A program made the translations under genes and the position numbers. The notes under the pieces are model-generated. The model searched no databases. It saw nothing but the letters and a program-made list of their open reading frames with translations, and was not told where the DNA came from. From Natrialbaceae archaeon Tc-Br11_E2g1 (GTDB taxonomy: Archaea > Halobacteriota > Halobacteria > Halobacteriales > Natrialbaceae): 21,416 bases of DNA. Where the stretch lies: the NCBI GenBank assembly GCA_001564255.1, contig LKNC01000008.1, positions 1 through 21,416 of the forward strand, in the 5' to 3' direction. Below, piece by piece: positions 7,549-15,187 of this stretch. Positions within the stretch are counted from its first letter, which is position 1; each line of letters opens with the position of its first letter.

Positions 7549-7557
7549 CGGGACCCG

Positions 7558-8508
7558 TCACCGCGTCGGTTCGATCCCGCCCGCCTCGACGATCGCCGCG
7601 AGCTCGTCGAAGTACTCGAGTTGGTCACAGTCGGGGTCGTACGCCGAGAGCGGACACCGCTCTCGATAGGCCCGGGTGAACGCGGAGCGGTGGCGGATCG
7701 GAACCGACGGGGCCTCCCGTTCGCCGGTGTCGATTCGGTCCCACTCTTCGGGCGTGATCCGGGCAAAGGGTGGGACGTGGTCGTCGAGAACCGCGGAGAC
7801 GGACTCGCCGTCGGGGAGCGTGCCGGCCTCGAGGTCCGCCCCGCGTCCGGCGAGCAACGAGGCGGCGAACGCCTCGCTCGTGTTGATCGTCTCGAGGAGT
7901 TCCCGGTCGACGGTGTCCTGGTCGATGCGCCGCCGGAGGCCGTTGGGGACGACGGCGAGAATCTCGACGTCCATGTACTGACGGAGCGGGCCGATGAGTT
8001 TCGCCACCGTCCGCTCGACGCCGTGGATCGCCTCCGCGGAGGGGCTGACGGGGAGGACGACGTTCCGTGAGGCCACCAAGGCGTTGTTCGTGAGCTTGTT
8101 CCGACTGCCCGGCAGGTCCATCACGACGTAGTCGTACGTCTCGCCGAGGAGTGGATCGACGAAGTGGGTCCGGAGCTGTTCGTCACTCCGGAGCACCTCC
8201 TCGCGACGCAGGTGTCTGTTCACCTCCTCTAGGTTCCGTGCCGGGACCAGATCGAAGCCAAAGCCGGTTTGGGAGACGAGCTCTATGGGATCGGCCCCCT
8301 CGAACAGCACGTCCCGGTAGTCCGGCCCGTCGCCGTCCCGGTCGGGAAAGCCAAGCCCCGTCGAGAGGTGCCCCTCCGGATCGAGGTCGAGCAACACCGT
8401 CTCCCGTCCCCGTCTCGCGAGCGCGTCGGTGAGCGCGTTCGCGACCGTCGACTTGCCAAGCCCCCCTTTCAGCATCGGGATCGACACCGCCCGTGGTTCC
8501 GTCGTCAT
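7558..8508 (-). CDS. ParA/MinD-family ATPase (orphan)
   Basis: 316 residues of the SIMIBI P-loop ATPase family that positions DNA or protein cargo. Deviant Walker A KGGLGKST (14-21) with signature lysine K14, switch motif LLDLDPEGHLS (39-49), and Walker B YDYVVMDLPGS. The start MTTEPRAVS is fixed by a TATA box 23-30 bases upstream, not the earlier ATG at 8526. The C-terminal third includes two cysteines (RERCPLSAYDPDCDQLEY) and is not a familiar ParA region. No parB-like gene or obvious parS repeats are nearby, so it is probably one of the stand-alone chromosomal ParA/Soj paralogues of haloarchaea rather than a plasmid partition gene. Confidence 0.9.
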   Translation of the reverse strand: MTTEPRAVSIPMLKGGLGKSTVANALTDALARRGRETVLLDLDPEGHLSTGLGFPDRDGDGPDYRDVLFEGADPIELVSQTGFGFDLVPARNLEEVNRHLRREEVLRSDEQLRTHFVDPLLGETYDYVVMDLPGSRNKLTNNALVASRNVVLPVSPSAEAIHGVERTVAKLIGPLRQYMDVEILAVVPNGLRRRIDQDTVDRELLETINTSEAFAASLLAGRGADLEAGTLPDGESVSAVLDDHVPPFARITPEEWDRIDTGEREAPSVPIRHRSAFTRAYRERCPLSAYDPDCDQLEYFDELAAIVEAGGIEPTR

Positions 8509-8530
8509 GTCTCCGACCTCGAACAAACGA

Positions 8531-8538
8531 GATATAAA
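8531..8538 (-). promoter_or_regulatory. TATA box of the ParA-like gene
   Basis: gatataaa on the plus strand, TTTATATC on the minus strand, 23-30 bases before the ATG at 8508. A strong match that decides the start. Confidence 0.7.
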
Positions 8539-8560
8539 GGTACCCGCCTCGGCCTCGAGA

Positions 8561-8619
8561 GCTTCGCTGTCGCTCAGCTCTCGCTCTTCCGCTCACGGGT
8601 CGCTGCGCTCCCCGTTCGC
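8561..8619. other. CGCT/GCTC-rich repetitive spacer
   Basis: This stretch repeats cgct and gctc every few bases and contains cgggtcgctgcgctccccg. From memory, near-identical sequence occurs in many haloarchaeal intergenic regions and sometimes extends annotated proteins (minus-strand translation RTGSAATRE). It lies between the aminopeptidase stop and the ParA promoter, so it may act in termination or processing. Its family status needs a genome search. Confidence 0.5.
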
Positions 8620-8641
8620 ATTTTCGAGGACTTCTCTTCGG

Positions 8642-9733
8642 TCAGTCCTCGCTTTCCTCAAACACAAACGTCCCGTCTTCCTGGACCCGTTCACCGTCCA
8701 CTTCGATGAACGAATCCTCGCTCATGTCGACAATCATGTCGACGTGAACCGCCGAGTCGTTCCGTTCGTTGTCCTCGCCGACGGTGTCGTCGTAGGCCCG
8801 GCCGACGGCCATGTGGACGGTGTCGCCCATCTTCTCGTCGAAGAGCATGTTGTAGGTGAACCGGTCGATGTCGCGGTTCATCCCGATGCCGAGTTCGCCC
8901 AGCCGGCGGGCACCCTCGTCCGTATCGAGGACCTCCGTCAGGACCTCCTCGTTTTTCCCCGCCGAGTGCGCTATCACCTCGCCGTCCTCGAACTCGAGGG
9001 AGACGTCCGTGACCTCCCGGCCCTGGTGGTAGAGTGGCATGTCGAACAGGACCTCGCCCTCGACGCTGTCGGGGACGGGGGCAGTGAAGACCTCGCCACC
9101 GGGGAGGTTGCGCTCGCCGTAGTCGTTGAGCGTCGGGTTGCCGGCGACGCTCATCGTGACGTCGGTCGTCTCGCCGCTGACGATCCGGACCTCCTCGGCC
9201 GGGTCTAAGATTTCGACCATGTTCGCCTGGAGTTCCCGTTGCGCGTCCCACTCTTTGTTGACGGCGTCCCAGACGAAGTTCTCGTAGCCCTCAGTGGACA
9301 TCTCGGCGAGCTGGGCGTTCGCCGGCGCGGGGAACTGCGTGAGACACCAGCGTTTCGAGAGGCGTTCCTCGAGGATCGGGTGGTGGGCCTGCTGGTAGGC
9401 CGCGCTTACTTCGGGGTCGACGTCGGCGGTCTGGGTGACGTTGTCGCTCGCCCGGATCGCGATGTAGACGTCGGTTTCCTCGATCAGCGCGAGTTCGTGG
9501 CTCGGCGTCTCGAACTCCCCGTCGGCGGCACGGAGGAACGCCCGCAGCCCCCGCTTTCCGGTGCGCTGGCTCGTCGTGAGCGGGTTTGCGCCGCGGTCGC
9601 CGATCACCTCGTGGAGGGCGACGACCAGGTCCTCGGCGACGGGGTGAGCGTCGACGACGACGTTGTCCCCCTCCTGTAAGTCGACGGAGTGGGTCGCGAT
9701 GATCTCGGCGTGTTCACGAATGCGTGGGTCCAT
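8642..9733 (-). CDS. M29 family aminopeptidase (leucyl aminopeptidase type)
   Basis: 363 residues matching thermophilic aminopeptidase AmpS/PepS, dinuclear metal exopeptidases that remove N-terminal amino acids from peptides in the cytoplasm. Likely metal ligands by family pattern: E214 in GGEVFTAPVP, E280 in GELGIGMN, H307 in DTVHMAVGRAY, H330 and D332 in SAVHVDMIVDM. The N-terminal domain (about 1-175) and length are usual. The start MDPRIREHA is chosen because upstream sequence shows no homology. The promoter is weak (a run of A/T at 9754-9762). It is divergent from the threonine aldolase gene, with 94 bases between the starts. Confidence 0.92.
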   Translation of the reverse strand: MDPRIREHAEIIATHSVDLQEGDNVVVDAHPVAEDLVVALHEVIGDRGANPLTTSQRTGKRGLRAFLRAADGEFETPSHELALIEETDVYIAIRASDNVTQTADVDPEVSAAYQQAHHPILEERLSKRWCLTQFPAPANAQLAEMSTEGYENFVWDAVNKEWDAQRELQANMVEILDPAEEVRIVSGETTDVTMSVAGNPTLNDYGERNLPGGEVFTAPVPDSVEGEVLFDMPLYHQGREVTDVSLEFEDGEVIAHSAGKNEEVLTEVLDTDEGARRLGELGIGMNRDIDRFTYNMLFDEKMGDTVHMAVGRAYDDTVGEDNERNDSAVHVDMIVDMSEDSFIEVDGERVQEDGTFVFEESED

Positions 9734-9827
9734 GCCCACCGGTTGGGTGGCGGGGGAAAAAACGGTTCGTGATGGAGACGCCCTCGAGCGGGCCGACCTT
9801 TTCGTTCCCGGGGACGTAGACGACCCC

Positions 9828-10844
9828 ATGATCGATCTGCGTTCGGACACCGTCACGAAACCCGACGAGACGATGCGCGAGGCCGCCGCCACCGCGGCGG
9901 TGGGCGACGACGTCTACGGTGAGGACCCGACGGTCACCGACCTCGAGGCCCGCGCGGCCGAGACGGTCGGCAAAGAAGCCGCCCTCTACGTCCCGACGGG
10001 AACGATGGGCAACCAGGTCGCCGCCCGCGTCCACACCGACCGCGGCCAGGAGGTACTCGCCGACCGAAAGAGCCACGTCGTGAAGTACGAACTCGGCGGG
10101 CTGGCCCAGCACTCGAGTCTGCAGGTGCGGATGCTCGAGGCCGACCCCCGCGGCGTCCCGACCCCCGCGGCCGTCGCGTCGGGGTACGTCGAGGAGTCAG
10201 TGCACCGACCCGGGACCGGATTGTGCTGTCTCGAGAACACCCACAACGTCCGGGGCGGACTCGCCATCGAACCCGAGCGGATCGCGGCGGCCGCGTCGGC
10301 GGCCCGGGACCTCGAGGTGCCGGTCCACCTCGACGGCGCGCGCGTGTTCAACGCCGCGGTCGCGCTCGACGTTCCCGTGACGGCGATCACCGAGCCCGTC
10401 GACTCCGTGATGTTCTGTCTCTCGAAGGGGCTCGGCGCGCCCGTCGGCTCGATGCTGGCCGGCAGCGAGGAGTTCATCGAGGAGGCCCGCCGAACTCGCA
10501 AACTGTTCGGCGGCGGCATGCGCCAGGTCGGCGTGCTCGCCGGCCCCGGCCTCCGGGCCCTCGAGAACGTCGCCGACCTCGAAACGGACCACGAGAACGC
10601 CCGTGCCCTCGCGGCGGGACTCGAGGGCCTCGAGGGGCTCTCGGTTCAGGAACCCGAGACGAACATCGTCCTCGTCGACGTCGCGGGGACGGGTCTCGAG
10701 GTCGGGGACGTACTCGCGGAACTCGCGGATGGCGGCGTCCTCGCGACGCGGTTCGGGCCGACGACGATCAGGCTGTGTACACACCGCGACGTCGGCCGGG
10801 CGGACGTCGAACGGGCGGTAGCGGTGGTCGAGGACGTCCTCTAG
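9828..10844 (+). CDS. ltaE: Low-specificity L-threonine aldolase (beta-eliminating lyase family)
   Basis: 338-residue PLP fold-type I enzyme that cleaves L-threonine or allo-threonine to glycine and acetaldehyde. It begins MIDLRSDTVTKP, the classic family N-terminus. The PLP-binding lysine is K200 in CLSKGLGAPVGS, the PLP-ring aspartate is D169 in HLDGARVFNA, and ENTHNVRGG (136-144) is also conserved. The length matches E. coli LtaE. A longer upstream frame overlaps the divergent peptidase and is rejected. Its stop TAG overlaps the stop of the convergent small membrane protein gene. No strong TATA box is visible. Confidence 0.92.
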   Translation: MIDLRSDTVTKPDETMREAAATAAVGDDVYGEDPTVTDLEARAAETVGKEAALYVPTGTMGNQVAARVHTDRGQEVLADRKSHVVKYELGGLAQHSSLQVRMLEADPRGVPTPAAVASGYVEESVHRPGTGLCCLENTHNVRGGLAIEPERIAAAASAARDLEVPVHLDGARVFNAAVALDVPVTAITEPVDSVMFCLSKGLGAPVGSMLAGSEEFIEEARRTRKLFGGGMRQVGVLAGPGLRALENVADLETDHENARALAAGLEGLEGLSVQEPETNIVLVDVAGTGLEVGDVLAELADGGVLATRFGPTTIRLCTHRDVGRADVERAVAVVEDVL

Positions 10845-10975
10845 CGACCGCCGTCCATCCCCTCGCGGAACTCGAGGACGGTCCGGCGCAAGAGGAGATA
10901 CGAGAAGAAAACGAGCGACAGCAGGATGAGGACGATCGCGATGATGACGGGATCGTCGGGGAGGAATCCGAGCAT
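10841..10975 (-). CDS. Small single-pass membrane protein (44 aa)
   Basis: ATG at 10973-10975 to TAG at 10841-10843. The peptide has one hydrophobic helix (about residues 9-29, PVIIAIVLILLSLVFFSYLL) followed by RRTVLEFREGMDGGR, giving an N-out, C-in topology by the positive-inside rule. A TATA box lies 23-31 bases upstream, which supports a real leaderless gene. Its stop overlaps the ltaE stop in the sequence CTAG. I recall similar tiny membrane proteins in other haloarchaea but no function. Confidence 0.7.
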   Translation of the reverse strand: MLGFLPDDPVIIAIVLILLSLVFFSYLLLRRTVLEFREGMDGGR

Positions 10976-10997
10976 GGGAGAGGGGTACTCGACGGCA

Positions 10998-11006
10998 GGT
11001 AAAAAC
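10998..11006 (-). promoter_or_regulatory. TATA box of the 44 aa membrane protein gene
   Basis: ggtaaaaac on the plus strand gives GTTTTTACC, 23-31 bases before the ATG at 10975. Confidence 0.5.
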
Positions 11007-11276
11007 CGTTTCGACGGGACGTCACGCCCGGGGACGGCGACGTTTCCGAGGCGCGAACTCCGGACTGCGACCGGATCGGGATAGCTAAAACCGGTCTTTC
11101 ACCTTGCGCTGACTACTTTCCCCCCGGACACGTCGCCTCGAGTGTGCCCCACGCTTTGGCCCTCCGACGACACTCGGGGCACCCGCCAGTGGTCCTCGTA
11201 CCGTCGGTCGTGGACCTGTGAGCCCGTGTGTGTCAAAAGTCGAGCCCACCCCGACGGCCGTCGTCCGATCCCCCTC
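11007..11276. other. Spacer without a recognised gene
   Basis: No supported gene or RNA. It includes gatagctaaaacc (11080-11092) and an inverted pair, gtgcccc and ggggcac, around 11144-11181. On the minus strand at 11113-11232 there is a start-less frame with a CPECRRR and TCPGGK pattern that may be a decayed zinc-ribbon gene. Confidence 0.4.
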
Positions 11277-11786
11277 CTACCGTTCGAACTCGAAGGCCTC
11301 GATGAGCGTCCCGTCGGGCTCGAGAAGCCGTCCGGAAACCCCCTCCGGCGTCGGCTCGAGGACGGCAAACCCCGGCCGGTGGCCGCGTGGCTGGGCGTGG
11401 CTGCCGGGATTGAGCAAGTGCAGATCGCCGTTCTCGACGACCGTCGGCCGGTGGGTGTGTCCGAAGACGACGAGATCGGCGGCGTTCGACCGACCGAGCA
11501 TCGCCAGCCCGGTTTCGCCGCCCTCGGGGCGGTGCGTGAGGGCGATCCGGACGCCTTCGGCTTCGACGACGCGCTCGGTCGGGAGCCGTTCGCGGACGGC
11601 CGCGCTGTCCGCGTTCCCACGAACCGCAAACAGCGTATCGACCTCGTCCTGGAACGCCTCGAGTGCCGCCACGCTCGTGAAGTCACCGGCGTGAACGACG
11701 ACGTCGGCCTCGCGGGCGGCGGCGAGGGCCTCGCCCTCGAGTTCGTGGCCACGGGGACTGTGCGTATCCGAGAAAATCGCGATCAT
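11277..11786 (-). CDS. YfcE/MJ0936-type metallophosphoesterase
   Basis: 169-residue calcineurin-like phosphoesterase of the small YfcE group, which hydrolyses phosphodiesters using two metals. Metal-ligand motifs in order: DTH (7-9), GD (34-35, HAGDFTS), GN (57-58, VRGNADS), H85 in LTHRPEGG, and GHTH (109-112). It ends with PNPG-like LNPGSHAQPRG and a beta-strand tail. The start MIAIFSDTH is the natural one; the ATG seven codons upstream adds MRPLPAA only. The physiological substrate cannot be told from sequence. Confidence 0.9.
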   Translation of the reverse strand: MIAIFSDTHSPRGHELEGEALAAAREADVVVHAGDFTSVAALEAFQDEVDTLFAVRGNADSAAVRERLPTERVVEAEGVRIALTHRPEGGETGLAMLGRSNAADLVVFGHTHRPTVVENGDLHLLNPGSHAQPRGHRPGFAVLEPTPEGVSGRLLEPDGTLIEAFEFER

Positions 11787-11857
11787 GGCCGCCGGTAGCG
11801 GCCGCACCCGTAGGACTCTTACGTCTTTATCTCGGTGTTATCATCTCCCCCGTCGAA

Positions 11858-12175
11858 CTACTGGAGGCCGAACACGCGCTCGAGTTCGGTCTCGATCTCG
11901 GCGACGTGTGCCTCGAGGACGGTTTCGAACTCCCCCTCGGAAACGGCGACGCCGGTGAGTCGCTCGTAGGGATCCGCGGGGAGTTCGACGCGGAAACCGT
12001 CTTCGTGTTCGTAGAACGGTTCGCTCTCGTTCAGGACCTGCTGGTCGATCGCGTGGACGAGCGTCGAGTCGTAACGGTCGTTCATGCGGTTGAACGCGTT
12101 CTTGTACGCCTGCTGGAGTTCGGGGAAGTAGTTTGCGTACTTGTCCTCGAACTTTTCGGGGTCGAACTCGGCCAT
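11858..12175 (-). CDS. Conserved haloarchaeal protein, probably DUF5783
   Basis: 105-residue acidic soluble protein beginning MAEFDPEKFEDKYANYFPEL, with central NDRYDSTLVHAIDQQVLNES and a C-terminal helix ending VFGLQ. From memory it matches the haloarchaea-specific family catalogued as DUF5783; no function is known. A TATA box 23-30 bases upstream fixes the start. It lies next to the phosphoesterase in the same direction, with 71 bases between them, but each seems to have its own promoter. Divergent from the gene at 12294. Confidence 0.82.
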   Translation of the reverse strand: MAEFDPEKFEDKYANYFPELQQAYKNAFNRMNDRYDSTLVHAIDQQVLNESEPFYEHEDGFRVELPADPYERLTGVAVSEGEFETVLEAHVAEIETELERVFGLQ

Positions 12176-12197
12176 ACACGACAGATCGGCCGGCGTC

Positions 12198-12205
12198 GAT
12201 AAAAG
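12198..12205 (-). promoter_or_regulatory. TATA box of the DUF5783-like gene
   Basis: gataaaag on the plus strand, CTTTTATC on the minus strand, 23-30 bases before the ATG at 12175. Confidence 0.6.
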
Positions 12206-12236
12206 TCGGCCGATCGGGTACGGAAGAGATCGGGGG

Positions 12237-12244
12237 GTATATAC
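12237..12244 (+). promoter_or_regulatory. TATA box upstream of the gene at 12294
   Basis: gtatatac, about 50 bases before the ATG. The transcript should start near 12267, leaving a leader of about 27 bases. ggag at 12284-12287 could serve as a ribosome binding site, so this gene may be one of the minority with a leader. Confidence 0.5.
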
Positions 12245-12293
12245 GGTGGATGCGCTCGCAAGCCAAAGGGGAACTCCCGCCGGCGGAGTCCGG

Positions 12294-12686
12294 ATGGCTA
12301 TGTCCGTACAGAGAACCCCGATCCCGTGGGAGAAACTCCCACCCGGGTGGGGGCCAGCCGACGTCGGGGACGGACGCTTCGTCTACCGGCGACCCGGGGC
12401 GGACCTCGAGGTCGTCGCCGACCGGACCGAGGCCGACCGGACCCACCCCGGGCTCGGACTCGGCCAGTGCTGGGAGCTTCAGGTTCGCTATGCCGTCGGC
12501 GAGCAGTCGGCGTGTACCTCGATCGGCCAGGTCGCGACGCGTGGGGCCGCCCTCGAGGGACTCCTCGAGTGTATGCACCGGATTCACGAATGCGTCGAGA
12601 ACTCGGAGGGACCCCACGAAGTCTGTGCGGCTCTCGAGGACGTCTCGCTGGGTGGGGTCGTCCCCGGTCTCGAAGGCGAGGAGTGA
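12294..12686 (+). CDS. Conserved haloarchaeal hypothetical protein (130 aa)
   Basis: Soluble acidic protein starting MAMSVQRTPIPWEKLPPGWG. The middle segment (GQCWELQVRYAVGEQSACTS) looks like beta strands. The last 60 residues include GLLECMHRIHECVENSEGPHEVC with four cysteines in the second half. No catalytic motif recognised. Start choice: ATG 12294 or ATG 12300, differing by two residues; in-frame codons further upstream lie before the predicted transcript start. Its stop TGA directly abuts the stop of the convergent tatC gene in TGATCA with no bases between. Confidence 0.78.
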   Translation: MAMSVQRTPIPWEKLPPGWGPADVGDGRFVYRRPGADLEVVADRTEADRTHPGLGLGQCWELQVRYAVGEQSACTSIGQVATRGAALEGLLECMHRIHECVENSEGPHEVCAALEDVSLGGVVPGLEGEE

Positions 12687-15026
12687 TCAGTCGACGGTCA
12701 GCCCGCCTTCGGGTTCGGAGGCACGGGGTTGGTCGTCGTCCCCACCGCCACCGCCGCCGAAAAAGCGCCCGCCGCCGGTGAGCACGTAGAGGACGGCCAG
12801 TCCGAGGACGTAGGTGAGCGCGACGGGCGTCGCGAGCGCGAGCATCGTGAGGATGCCTTTCGGGCTGACGAACGCCGCGACGGTGAAGACGGCGACGACC
12901 ATCGGCCGCCAGCCACGCAACATCGTCCGGTAGGAGACGATGTTGCCGACGTGGAAAAGCGCCATCGTGACGACCATGTTAAAGAGGAAGCCGATGCCGA
13001 CGGTGGTGAAGATCACGAGCCAGAAGAAACTCCTGATCCGGAAGGAGACGACCATCCCGTTGTTGATCGCGTCGGCGACGAGATAGGAGATGACCGCGGG
13101 GGCGATCCAGAAAAAGCCGAGGTAGGTGCCGCCGACGAATCCGAGCAACAGAGTCCCACCCCAGACGACGAACACTCGTCTGTCGCCGTAGACCAGTCCG
13201 CGTTCTTTGGCGGCGGGCCAGGCGTAGTACAACACCATGGGGAGGATCGCGACGACCGCAGCGAGGGTGCTCACTTTTACGTTGAAGATCAACACCTCGA
13301 CGGGATGGAGTGCGATGACGATGTCCATCTGGTCGATCAGTTCCGAGAGGGTCATTCCCGCCGGGTCGACGTCGTTTCTGACGGCGACCTCGTGGAGGAC
13401 CTCCTCGGGAACCCGCGCTAGGAACAACTCGAGGACGTTACGAAGGCCGCCCTGGTAGAGCCAGAAAAAGGAGCCACCCAGGACGAGCATGAACACGCCG
13501 ACGATCCGGAACAGCTTCGAGGTGAGGCTGTTGAGGATAAAGGCGAAGTCGTAGGCGTAACCGCCGATGTCGTCCTCTGTGGTCTCCTCTTCGGTGAACG
13601 GATCGAGGATCCCCGCTGCGGTGCTCTTGACGACGCTCTCGCCTTCCTCGTCGCTCGCGTCGGCGGCGCTCGCGCGTTCGCTCTCACCCGCCCCGCCGGG
13701 AGCCTCGCCGGCCTCTCGCTGTTCTTGCAGTCCGTCAAAGCGGTCGAGGATCGCCTGGGCTTTCTCCCGGTCTTCCTCGAGCATCGCCTTCCGGGCGTGA
13801 TCTAACGCCTCCTCTTCGTCCATCTCGAGGAACACGGCGGTTGGGACCTTCTCGATCGCGTCGGCCGCTAAGACCTCGAGGTCGATGTCTTCGGGATCGG
13901 CCGCCCGGAGCAGTTCCTCACGGGGGTAGACGGGGTTCTGGAGGACCCTGATCGTGTAGACGAACAGGACCAGCAAGCCGACGCCGAGGGCGACGGTCAG
14001 GGCCGCAGCCAGGTCACCCAGGAGGCCGTACTCGGCCGAAAGGGCCTCGAGAGTCGTCTCCCCGTCGGGCTGGAGGGACTCCGGGAGAGCGGGGTAGACG
14101 GTCGACTCGAGCCAGCCAAAGCCCTCGAGAGCCACGAACGCGGCGGTGGCGACGAAGACGGCGGCGATCGCGCCGAAAAACTGGAGGACGCGATATTTCA
14201 GGTGGCTCACACCGGAGCCGGCGGATTCGACGGCACCCTTCCGGCGGATGTTGGTGATGAGCTTCGAGAGACCGAGGCTGAAGACGTAGAGGGCGACGAG
14301 TGGCAACGCCCACATGACCAGTGTGAACGGGTCGGGTGGGGAGAAAAGCGCGCCGAAGACGGTGATCGCCACGATCGCGTGACGCCACTTATCCCGGAAC
14401 GTCTCGTAGGGAACCATCTCGGTGTACGAGAGGACGCTCATAAAGAGGGGCAACTGGGCTGCGAGCCCAAAGGAGAGGGTGAGCAAGGCGATGAACTCGG
14501 TGAACTCGGTGATCCCGAAGCTGGGTTTGACGCCCGTCTGGACCGCGTTGAACGCGAGGAAGTCGAAGGCGAAGGGGAAAAAGATCGCGTATGCGTAGGC
14601 GATGCCGGCCCAGAAGAGCAGGAAGGAGGCGACGCCGAACCCGATCATGTATCGTTTCGAGATCGGAACGACGCTCTCGACGCCACGGCGGCGCAAGGCG
14701 TCCCGGGAGAGATAGAGCAAGGCGGGGATCGCGACGAGAACACCGACGAACAGCCCGATCTTCGCCTGCAGGAGGATCACCTCGAAGGGGGTCCGGGTAA
14801 TGAGATCGGTCTGGTCGGCGACGATCTGGCTCATCTCCGCTTTCGCCGTCGCCTCGAGGAAGTCCCAGATGAACACCCGCAGGGCGTAAAAGGAGCCGAT
14901 GAAGCCGAGGACGAAGACGATAAACACCTTCTGGAGGTGCGTCTGGGCACTCGAGAGGAGCGTCCCGATCGTTTCCCGGCCGCTGTTGATCGCCCGGGCG
15001 GTGTCCTCGTCGACGGCAGAGCTCAT
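12687..15026 (-). CDS. tatCt: Double-domain Sec-independent (Tat) translocase subunit TatCt
   Basis: 779 residues with two TatC domains fused, the haloarchaeal TatCt architecture with about 14 membrane helices. TatC recognises twin-arginine signal peptides and exports folded proteins, the main export route in haloarchaea. Domain 1 spans about 28-262. Two extra helices follow (about 283-302 and 341-360), then an acidic cytoplasmic linker (about 361-495, rich in E, D, A and S), then domain 2 (about 503-750). The C-terminal tail is Gly-rich then acidic (GGGRFFGGGGGGDDD). The start is the ATG at 15026; a TATA-like TTGATAACT lies at 15053-15061. It is divergent from tatCo, so both Tat receptors are controlled from one 161-base region. 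Confidence 0.93.
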   Translation of the reverse strand: MSSAVDEDTARAINSGRETIGTLLSSAQTHLQKVFIVFVLGFIGSFYALRVFIWDFLEATAKAEMSQIVADQTDLITRTPFEVILLQAKIGLFVGVLVAIPALLYLSRDALRRRGVESVVPISKRYMIGFGVASFLLFWAGIAYAYAIFFPFAFDFLAFNAVQTGVKPSFGITEFTEFIALLTLSFGLAAQLPLFMSVLSYTEMVPYETFRDKWRHAIVAITVFGALFSPPDPFTLVMWALPLVALYVFSLGLSKLITNIRRKGAVESAGSGVSHLKYRVLQFFGAIAAVFVATAAFVALEGFGWLESTVYPALPESLQPDGETTLEALSAEYGLLGDLAAALTVALGVGLLVLFVYTIRVLQNPVYPREELLRAADPEDIDLEVLAADAIEKVPTAVFLEMDEEEALDHARKAMLEEDREKAQAILDRFDGLQEQREAGEAPGGAGESERASAADASDEEGESVVKSTAAGILDPFTEEETTEDDIGGYAYDFAFILNSLTSKLFRIVGVFMLVLGGSFFWLYQGGLRNVLELFLARVPEEVLHEVAVRNDVDPAGMTLSELIDQMDIVIALHPVEVLIFNVKVSTLAAVVAILPMVLYYAWPAAKERGLVYGDRRVFVVWGGTLLLGFVGGTYLGFFWIAPAVISYLVADAINNGMVVSFRIRSFFWLVIFTTVGIGFLFNMVVTMALFHVGNIVSYRTMLRGWRPMVVAVFTVAAFVSPKGILTMLALATPVALTYVLGLAVLYVLTGGGRFFGGGGGGDDDQPRASEPEGGLTVD

Positions 15027-15154
15027 TGGCTGTCGGTGGGTAGCTTACATCCAGTTATCAACCTTTCGAGTACCACACCCCTGTCCGGGGACGTCAGCCG
15101 GCGTCGACAGCCGTCCGAGCGGGAGTCTCTCCAGGCGTGACCGTAAGAAAAAGG

Positions 15155-15162
15155 CCTATAAC
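15155..15162 (+). promoter_or_regulatory. TATA box of tatCo
   Basis: cctataac, 26-33 bases before the ATG at 15188, consistent with a leaderless transcript. Confidence 0.55.
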
Positions 15163-15187
15163 CGGCGGCCTATCTATCTCTCGATAG

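Noticed and set aside
9663..9827. Upstream extension of the threonine aldolase
   Set aside because: It overlaps the divergent aminopeptidase start, and family homology begins exactly at MIDLRSDTV.
11142..11798. Rightward frame of 218 codons opposite the phosphoesterase
   Set aside because: The minus strand has all metallophosphoesterase motifs. The rightward frame is its shadow.
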